Assembly (NCBI RefSeq): GCF_019175365.1
Contig: NZ_CP059572.1
Coordinates: 6,448,001-6,512,000 of the forward strand
Reading direction: 5' to 3'
DNA: 64,000 nt
DNA from: Actinomadura graeca
GTDB taxonomy: Bacteria; Actinomycetota; Actinomycetes; Streptosporangiales; Streptosporangiaceae
In this document: positions 58,662 to 64,000 of the stretch, piece by piece
Layout: every line of letters starts with the position of its first letter
Numbering within the stretch: the stretch's first letter is position 1
Made by a program: the position numbers and the translations under genes
The notes under the pieces: generated by a model
What the model saw: the letters and a program-made list of their open reading frames with translations, nothing else
Database searches by the model: none
Told to the model about the DNA's origin: nothing

Positions 58662-59738
58662 GTGCGCAAAGTACTGGTGTGTGGTGCGGCGTTCGCCGCG
58701 ACATGTCTGGCCGCGCTGGCCGTTCCGACGGGGGCCGAGGCCACCGCCCCCGGTCCGAGCCCCGCCAAGCCCGCGCCGACCGTCGGGCCGTCCGAGGAGA
58801 CGGGCACCGGCGCGCCGTCGGGCAGCCCAGAGACCGGCGCCACTACGCCGCCCGCGTCCCCGTCCGCGCCGTCCGGGGGCTCCTCCGGCGGCGTCGGGAC
58901 GACCGACGGCATCGTCTCCGGCAGCGCCGTGATGGTCACGCCCCGCCTCCCGAAGTTCAAGACCTACGCCTACGGCAAGGCGTCCCGGCAGCGGATCGAC
59001 GCCTACTGGCGGCCGTCGGCGCCCAAGGCGGCGCCGCGCCCCGCCGTCCTGGTGATCCACGGCGGCTACTGGCAGGGCGGCGACAAGAGCAGCTGGAAGT
59101 ACCTCGCGCGGCGGCTGACCGCCGAGGGGTACGTCGTCCTCGCGTCGAACTACCGGCTCGCGCCGAAGGCGGTGTGGCCCGCGCAGCGCAACGACGCCAT
59201 GTCCGCGCTGGACTTCATGCGGAAGCACGCGAAGGTCTGGAACCTCGACCCGAACCGGATCGCCGTGATCGGCTCGTCCTCCGGCGGGATGCTCGCGACC
59301 CAGCTCGGCACCTACGGCACCGGCGGGCAGCGGGTGCGCGGCGTGATCGCGCTGTCACCGCCGAACAACCCGTTCCTGGCCTACCAGGACGGCGCCGAGC
59401 CCGGCGCAGTCCCCGCGAAGCGGATGCTGCGGAAGGCCGTCGTCGACCTCGTCCGCTGCGTGCCCGGCGGGCGTGCGGGCGCGCCGTGCTGGAAGCGGCT
59501 GGACGACGCCAACACCACCAACCACGTCTCGGGGGGTGACGCGCCGATGCTGCTCATGCACGCCAGCGGCGACTTCGTCCCGGTCACCCAGAGCACCGGC
59601 CTCGCCGCCGCGCTGCGCGCCGCGGGGGTCCCCGCGACGGTGAAGGTCGTCCAGGGTGAGATGCACGCGTCCGGGCTGCTGGAGGACGAGCACACCTACC
59701 CGCAGATCGTGGACTGGCTCGACGCGCACATGAAATGA
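58662..59738 (+). CDS. Secreted alpha/beta hydrolase (BD-FAE/esterase type)
   Basis: 358 residues from GTG 58662. A signal peptide (VRKVLVCGAAFAATCLAALA, cleavage near GAEATA) is followed by an 80-residue Pro/Ser/Gly/Thr-rich linker. The hydrolase domain has the oxyanion motif VIHGGYWQGGDKSSWK, the nucleophile elbow VIGSSSGGMLATQL, Asp in MLLMHASGDFVPVTQ and His in VVQGEMHASGLL. This is the hormone-sensitive-lipase-like arrangement. ATG 58623 is an alternative start. It acts outside the cell on an ester; the substrate is unknown. It converges on the next gene with a three-base gap. Confidence 0.9.
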   Translation: MRKVLVCGAAFAATCLAALAVPTGAEATAPGPSPAKPAPTVGPSEETGTGAPSGSPETGATTPPASPSAPSGGSSGGVGTTDGIVSGSAVMVTPRLPKFKTYAYGKASRQRIDAYWRPSAPKAAPRPAVLVIHGGYWQGGDKSSWKYLARRLTAEGYVVLASNYRLAPKAVWPAQRNDAMSALDFMRKHAKVWNLDPNRIAVIGSSSGGMLATQLGTYGTGGQRVRGVIALSPPNNPFLAYQDGAEPGAVPAKRMLRKAVVDLVRCVPGGRAGAPCWKRLDDANTTNHVSGGDAPMLLMHASGDFVPVTQSTGLAAALRAAGVPATVKVVQGEMHASGLLEDEHTYPQIVDWLDAHMK

Positions 59739-59741
59739 CGG

Positions 59742-60308
59742 TCAGCCGTTCCACACCATCAGGACGAGGATCACCAGCCAGATGAGGGCGACGACGCCGG
59801 ACATGGCCGCGATCCGTCCCCGCTCCACCTGCGCGACGTCGCCGCGCGCCGCGGGCGTGGCCGCGGCCTGACCCGCGGCCGGGACGTCCTTCCCGGCGTC
59901 CTCCTCCCGCGCCTTCTCCGCCTCGCCCTCCGGACGCGTCGCCGACGCGGCGGCCGCGGGACCGGCCGCCGCCGCACCGGCGGCCGCGGCGGTCTCCAGC
60001 AGGTGCGACGCCTTCCGCTGGTCGCGCTCCACGATCAGCAGCAGGACCAGCGCCACGACGAACAGCGTCATCGACACCGACAACCACACCTGCGCCAGGT
60101 CGCCCTTCGCGAGGGCCAGGCCGAACAGGAAGATCCCCAGGGTCGCGACACCATAGATCTGCGTGGTGCGGTGCAGGTAGCGCACCACGACCACGTTCCG
60201 CTTGCGGATGTAGCGGGGGGTGGACATGGTCGCGGCGGTCAGCGGCCCCAGCGTGAAGATCGCGAAACCGATGTGCAGGAGCAGGAGCAGGCGGTCGGAA
60301 GTCGACAT
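59742..60308 (-). CDS. Small four-helix membrane protein
   Basis: 188 residues from ATG 60306-60308 (MSTSDRLLLLLHIGFAIFTL). Three transmembrane helices occupy residues 6-100 with the loop TMSTPRYIRKRNVVVVRYLH, resembling DUF2269-like proteins. A 60-residue Ala/Glu-rich cytoplasmic segment and a final helix (GVVALIWLVILVLMVW) follow. Function unknown. The antisense-rich longer frame belongs to the VWA gene region. Confidence 0.8.
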   Translation of the reverse strand: MSTSDRLLLLLHIGFAIFTLGPLTAATMSTPRYIRKRNVVVVRYLHRTTQIYGVATLGIFLFGLALAKGDLAQVWLSVSMTLFVVALVLLLIVERDQRKASHLLETAAAAGAAAAGPAAAASATRPEGEAEKAREEDAGKDVPAAGQAAATPAARGDVAQVERGRIAAMSGVVALIWLVILVLMVWNG

Positions 60309-60346
60309 GACGCCGACCTTAGCCCCGTTCCCCCCGCGGCGGGTCC

Positions 60347-62443
60347 TCAGCGCCGGGCGCGCCGCACCCTCAGGTAGTCGCTGACGACGTACTCGCCGAG
60401 CCGATCGGCGTCCGGGGCGAACACCCGGCCGCCGTTGCGGCGCGCGACCTCCTCCACGAACGACACGAGCCGCCGGTCCTCGGCGAGCATGAAGAAGTTC
60501 ATGCAGGCGCCGCGGCGGGTCATCTTGTCGACCTCGGCGAGCGTGAGCACCAGCGTGTCGGTGGACGGCGGGTAGTCGAACAGCGAGCGCCCGTCGGGCC
60601 GCAGGTGCGCGGTGGGCTCGCCGTCGGTGACGACCAGCACGATCGGCTCGAAGTCGGGATGCCGGTCCAGATGCCGTCCCGCGATCATCAGCGCGTGGTG
60701 CAGGTTGGTGCCCTGGACCATGTCCCAGTCCAGGCCCGCCATCTCCGTCGGGTGCAGGACCCGCGCGTAGTTGGAGAACCCGATGATCTGGATCGCGTCC
60801 TGCGGGAACTTGCTCGTCACCAGCGTGTGGAGCGCCAGCGTGGTCTGCTTCGCCGCCGCCCACGTCCCGCGCAGCACCATCGAGTACGACAGGTCCACCA
60901 GCAGGCACACGGCCGCGCCGGTGCGCCGCTCGGTCTCGTGCACCTCGAAGTCGTCCACGCCGAGCCTGACGCCGCCGGGACGCCGCGCGCCCCCCAGGCC
61001 CGTCCGGTCCGGCGCGCCCGGTGCCGCGGGTGCGGGCACCGCGGGCGCCGGTGCCGCGGGGCCCGCCGCCGTCGCCGGGACGCGCGTGACGAGCCCGCCG
61101 TCGAGGGGGCCGCGCCCGCCGTCCATGGCGCTGCGGCGGATCGCGTTGCCGACCGTCCGGACGACGTCCAGGGGCTGCTCGTCGCCGAACCGCCATTCCC
61201 GGCTCGCGCCGGTCAGCTCGCCCGCCTGGCCCGCGTCCCGCTGGTCGTGGTCCCCCTGACGGCCCGAGGTGAGCTGGGAGAACACCCGGCGCAGCGCGGT
61301 CTCGCCGAGCCGCCGCACCGCCTTCGGCGTCAGCTCCAGCTTCCCGCGGCGGCGCTGGAGGAAGCCCTGCCGCTCCAGTTCCTTCTCGATGCGGCGCAGC
61401 GCGGCCAGGTCGTCGACGGCCTGCCGGCCGAGCGCGCGGCGGACCGCGTCCTCGTCGATGTCGTCCAGCCGCGCGCCGGGGTACTCCTGGCCGAGCGCCG
61501 ACTCCAGCTCGGCGAGGTCGGCCAGCTCCGCCAGCGCGGTCGTCGCGTCGCCCATCCCCAGCGGGTTCTGCCCGGTCATCTGCTCGGCGTCGCCCCAGGC
61601 GAGGTCGGGACGGCGCGCCCGCAGCGCGTCGCCGAGCCGGGTCATCTCCATCGCCAGGCCCGCGTCCTGCATGGCCTGGTCCATGAGGCCCGCCAGCTCG
61701 GCGCGCTGGTCGGGGCTGAGCGAGGCCAGCAGCCGGTCCATCGCGGCGGCCCGGCGCGCCAGCGCGTCGACCAGTTCCTCCAGGTTCCGGGGCGCGTCGG
61801 GGAACATGTCCCCGTACTGCTCCATGAACCGGTCGAAGTCCTCCTGGGTGTGCTCGCCGCGCGCGTCGCGCTCCAGCATCTGGTTCAGCGCGGCCATCAT
61901 GTCCTTGACGCGCTGCATGGCGGCCGGATCCTGGTTCTCCAGGGCCTGCTTCATGCCCTGGAACTGCGCGTCCAGCACCTCGCGCCGCAGCAAATCCTTC
62001 AGCTGCTCGAACGTGGCACGGGCCGCGTCGGAGCGCCATTCGTAGTCCGAGAGCCGCCGGATCGCCTGGGACGTGTCGTCCGGCAGCGTGTCCAGCTCCG
62101 CCTCGCGCAGCCGCGCCTCGTCACTCGGATCGGGGAACAGCTCCGCGCGCTCTTGGCCGATGGCGGTGTCGAGCAGCGCGCGCGCCTGCTCCAGGGTGCC
62201 GTCCAGGCGACCCCGGTTGCGGAGCGCGCGGCGCCGCTCCCGGACCTCACGGAGCAGGTCATCGAGCCCACGGCGGCCCTCCGCGCCGGGCAGGCCCCGC
62301 CGCAGCAGCTCCCGCAGCGCGTCGTCGGGGCGGGTGCCGTCCAGCACCGAGTCGCCCATGGCGTCCAGGGCGTCGCGGACGTCGTACGGCGGGGCCAGCG
62401 GATCGGGTCCGTCCTCGTACGCGCCGTAGCGGTAACCGCTCAT
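60347..62443 (-). CDS. VWA-domain protein partner of a MoxR/chelatase-type ATPase
   Basis: A 698-residue protein. A long helical, charged N-terminal region (residues 1-400) has MKQALENQDPAAMQRVKDMM and ELAGLMDQAMQDAGLAMEMT. An Ala/Pro linker follows, then a C-terminal von Willebrand A domain whose MIDAS motif is LLVDLSYSMVLRGTW, with later Thr/Asp in LVVTDGEPTAH. Related proteins (CoxE, BchD-like) work with AAA ATPases to assemble or insert metals into enzymes. The ATPase gene precedes it by 24 bases, so they form one operon. Confidence 0.9.
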   Translation of the reverse strand: MSGYRYGAYEDGPDPLAPPYDVRDALDAMGDSVLDGTRPDDALRELLRRGLPGAEGRRGLDDLLREVRERRRALRNRGRLDGTLEQARALLDTAIGQERAELFPDPSDEARLREAELDTLPDDTSQAIRRLSDYEWRSDAARATFEQLKDLLRREVLDAQFQGMKQALENQDPAAMQRVKDMMAALNQMLERDARGEHTQEDFDRFMEQYGDMFPDAPRNLEELVDALARRAAAMDRLLASLSPDQRAELAGLMDQAMQDAGLAMEMTRLGDALRARRPDLAWGDAEQMTGQNPLGMGDATTALAELADLAELESALGQEYPGARLDDIDEDAVRRALGRQAVDDLAALRRIEKELERQGFLQRRRGKLELTPKAVRRLGETALRRVFSQLTSGRQGDHDQRDAGQAGELTGASREWRFGDEQPLDVVRTVGNAIRRSAMDGGRGPLDGGLVTRVPATAAGPAAPAPAVPAPAAPGAPDRTGLGGARRPGGVRLGVDDFEVHETERRTGAAVCLLVDLSYSMVLRGTWAAAKQTTLALHTLVTSKFPQDAIQIIGFSNYARVLHPTEMAGLDWDMVQGTNLHHALMIAGRHLDRHPDFEPIVLVVTDGEPTAHLRPDGRSLFDYPPSTDTLVLTLAEVDKMTRRGACMNFFMLAEDRRLVSFVEEVARRNGGRVFAPDADRLGEYVVSDYLRVRRARR

Positions 62444-62467
62444 CGACCCTCCTTGCCCGTGGAGACC

Positions 62468-63889
62468 TCAGGTGCGATAGGTGGCCGTCCCGTCGGCTCG
62501 TCCATCGGAGACGTCCTTCGACAGACGCCTGGTGAGGAACAGCCCCTCCAGGGCGAACTCCAGCGCGGCCGCCGCCTGCCCGGGCGACTCCCCGCTCATG
62601 CCCAGCCTTTCCATGATCTTGGCGAGCCCGGGGACCTGGCCGATTCGGCGCAGCAGCTCGGCCGCCGCGACCAGCTCGCCCGACTCGACCCGCTCGCCCG
62701 AGTCGAACTTGTCCAGCAGCCCGGTCAGGTCGGCGGCGCCCAGCGTCCGCCGGTAGGTCTCGGCGACGGCCCGGCGCAGCAGGTGCTCCAGCACCTCCTG
62801 CTCGCGGCCCTCCTCGCTGACCTCGAACTCCACCTTGCCCATCAGCGACGGCACGACCGCCGGCAGGTCGCAGACCCGCGCGACGGCGCGCTCCTCGCCG
62901 GTGAGCGCGGCGCGCCGCACCGCCCCCGCCGCGACGGTCTCCGCGCCCGCGAGCGCGAACCGCGCCGACACGCCGGAGCGGGCGTCCACCGCCGTCGACT
63001 CCCGGACGAGGCGGGTGAACCGCCCGATCACCTCGACCAGGTGGTCGGGGACCTCCGCGGGCAACCCCGCGAGATCGGCGAAGTCGGCCTCCTGCCGGAT
63101 CAGGTCCAGCTCGGCCCGCAGTTCGAGGGGGTAGTGGGTGCGGATCTCCGCGCCGAAGCGGTCCTTCAGCGGCGTGATGATCCGGCCCCGGTTGGTGTAG
63201 TCCTCGGGGTTGGCGGACGCGACGAGCAGCACGTCCAGCGGCAGCCGCAGCGCGTACCCGCGGACCTGCACGTCCCGCTCCTCCAGTACGTTGAGCAGCG
63301 CCACCTGGATGCGCTCGGCGAGGTCGGGCAGCTCGTTGATGGAGAAGATCCCGCGGTTGGTGCGCGGGACGAGCCCGAAGTGGACGGTCTCGGGGTCGCC
63401 GAGCGTGCGGCCCTCGGCCACCTTGATCGGGTCGACGTCGCCGATGAGGTCGCCGACGCTGGTGTCGGGCGTGGCGAGCTTCTCGCCGTACCGCTCGTCC
63501 CGGTGCTTCCACGCGACCGGCAGGGCGTCGCCCTCGGCGGCGGCCAGGCGGCGGCAGCGCACGCACACCGGCCCGTACGGATGGTCGTTGATCTCGCAGC
63601 CGGCCACCACCGGGGTCCACTCGTCCAGCAGCCCGCCCAGGGTGCGGATCAGCCGCGTCTTGCCCTGGCCGCGCTCGCCCAGCAGCACCAGGTCGTGCCC
63701 CGCGAGCAGGGCGCGTTCCAGATGGGGGAGGACGGTGTCGTCGAATCCGAGGATCCCCGGGAACCGCGGCTCGCCGGCCCTCAGCCGGGCGAGCAGGTTG
63801 TGGCGGATCTCGGCCTTCACCGATCGCTGGACGTGACCGCTGGTGCGCAGATCGCCCAGTGTGGTCTCGCGAGGTGTGGATGAACGCAC
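62468..63889 (-). CDS. MoxR/magnesium-chelatase-type AAA ATPase
   Basis: 473 residues from GTG 63889. Walker A is VLLGERGQGKTRLIRT near residue 70, Walker B is IFSINELPDLAERIQVALLN, sensor 1 is VLLVASANPEDYTNRG, and PLKDRFGAEIRTHYPLE carries the arginine-finger region. An insertion with GCEINDHPYGPVCVRCRR holds three Cys that could bind metal. The family forms ring ATPases that, with the VWA partner, remodel client enzymes or a cell-envelope target not encoded here. It is first in the two-gene operon; 111 bases of upstream sequence remain in the window. Confidence 0.92.
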   Translation of the reverse strand: MRSSTPRETTLGDLRTSGHVQRSVKAEIRHNLLARLRAGEPRFPGILGFDDTVLPHLERALLAGHDLVLLGERGQGKTRLIRTLGGLLDEWTPVVAGCEINDHPYGPVCVRCRRLAAAEGDALPVAWKHRDERYGEKLATPDTSVGDLIGDVDPIKVAEGRTLGDPETVHFGLVPRTNRGIFSINELPDLAERIQVALLNVLEERDVQVRGYALRLPLDVLLVASANPEDYTNRGRIITPLKDRFGAEIRTHYPLELRAELDLIRQEADFADLAGLPAEVPDHLVEVIGRFTRLVRESTAVDARSGVSARFALAGAETVAAGAVRRAALTGEERAVARVCDLPAVVPSLMGKVEFEVSEEGREQEVLEHLLRRAVAETYRRTLGAADLTGLLDKFDSGERVESGELVAAAELLRRIGQVPGLAKIMERLGMSGESPGQAAAALEFALEGLFLTRRLSKDVSDGRADGTATYRT

Positions 63890-64000
63890 GCGATCGACAT
63901 TACGTCGCCGGTACGGGGAATCGCACCCTCACGCCGGTATTCGTCCCACGCCCGGCGACGTGTTGGGTGTCCGGCGCGCGGCGGGGGAGACTGGAGATGT

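Noticed and set aside
60605..63883. A 1092-codon plus-strand ORF opposite the VWA and AAA genes
   Set aside because: Same shadow effect; the minus-strand genes have clear Walker, MIDAS and operon features.

Overview
The window is about 64 kb of very GC-rich DNA with strong third-position G/C bias, frequent GTG and TTG starts and GTGA/ATGA stop-start overlaps. This points to a high-GC actinobacterium. The order mfd / SurA-like lipoprotein / mazG / bifunctional PBP / eno / ftsB-like / DUF501 / ppx, plus DUF397, DUF5753, DUF4232 and DUF2510 proteins, suits Streptosporangiales (Actinomadura or a relative); the genus is an inference. No transposase, integrase, phage gene or CRISPR array was seen.

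Region 1 (1-18.5 kb) is mostly housekeeping. It holds a partial methyltransferase, Mfd, a SurA-like lipoprotein, MazG and a class A PBP with PASTA domain, then an MDR oxidoreductase and a small helical protein. A minus-strand sulfonate/nitrate-type ABC operon (substrate-binding lipoprotein, ATPase, permease) is followed by an orphan histidine kinase. Enolase, an FtsB/DivIC-like protein, DUF501 and Ppx/GppA follow on the plus strand.

Region 2 (18.5-32 kb) is mixed. It carries a DUF2510 protein, family 5 uracil-DNA glycosylase, DUF4232 lipoprotein, NDH-2, a cyclopropane-fatty-acid-synthase-like methyltransferase, an unusual class I tRNA gene with a UAA anticodon, a BI-1 membrane protein, DUF4287, a thiolase, a DUF5753 HTH regulator with a DUF397 partner whose motif is triplicated, a phosphotransferase, an SGNH hydrolase and cystathionine beta-synthase.

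Region 3 (32-41 kb) looks like an amine or guanidino-compound catabolic locus around a PucR regulator. An APC permease and an amidohydrolase lie on one side. A 16-codon ORF, a flavin amine oxidase, an agmatinase-family ureohydrolase and an aldehyde dehydrogenase lie on the other, the last three coupled by stop-start overlaps. A plausible route is uptake, oxidation to an aldehyde, oxidation to the acid, and urea release.

Region 4 (41-55 kb) is accessory and secreted: a ROK regulator, a Tat-exported GH9 enzyme, a secreted propeller/Fn3 protein, and a 2281-residue RHS/YD-repeat polymorphic toxin. The toxin ends in a Hint domain followed by an SCP1.201/DddA-like nucleic acid deaminase. Downstream is a compact immunity array: Imm1, a frameshifted Imm74 running into a SUKH-like ORF, an intact second Imm74, a decayed second Imm1 and another decayed gene. 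The DNA becomes visibly AT-richer right after the Hint domain. This is the most interesting part of the window.

Region 5 (55-64 kb) has an MMPL transporter, cystathionine gamma-synthase, a secreted alpha/beta hydrolase, a small four-helix membrane protein, and a VWA protein with its MoxR/chelatase-type AAA ATPase.
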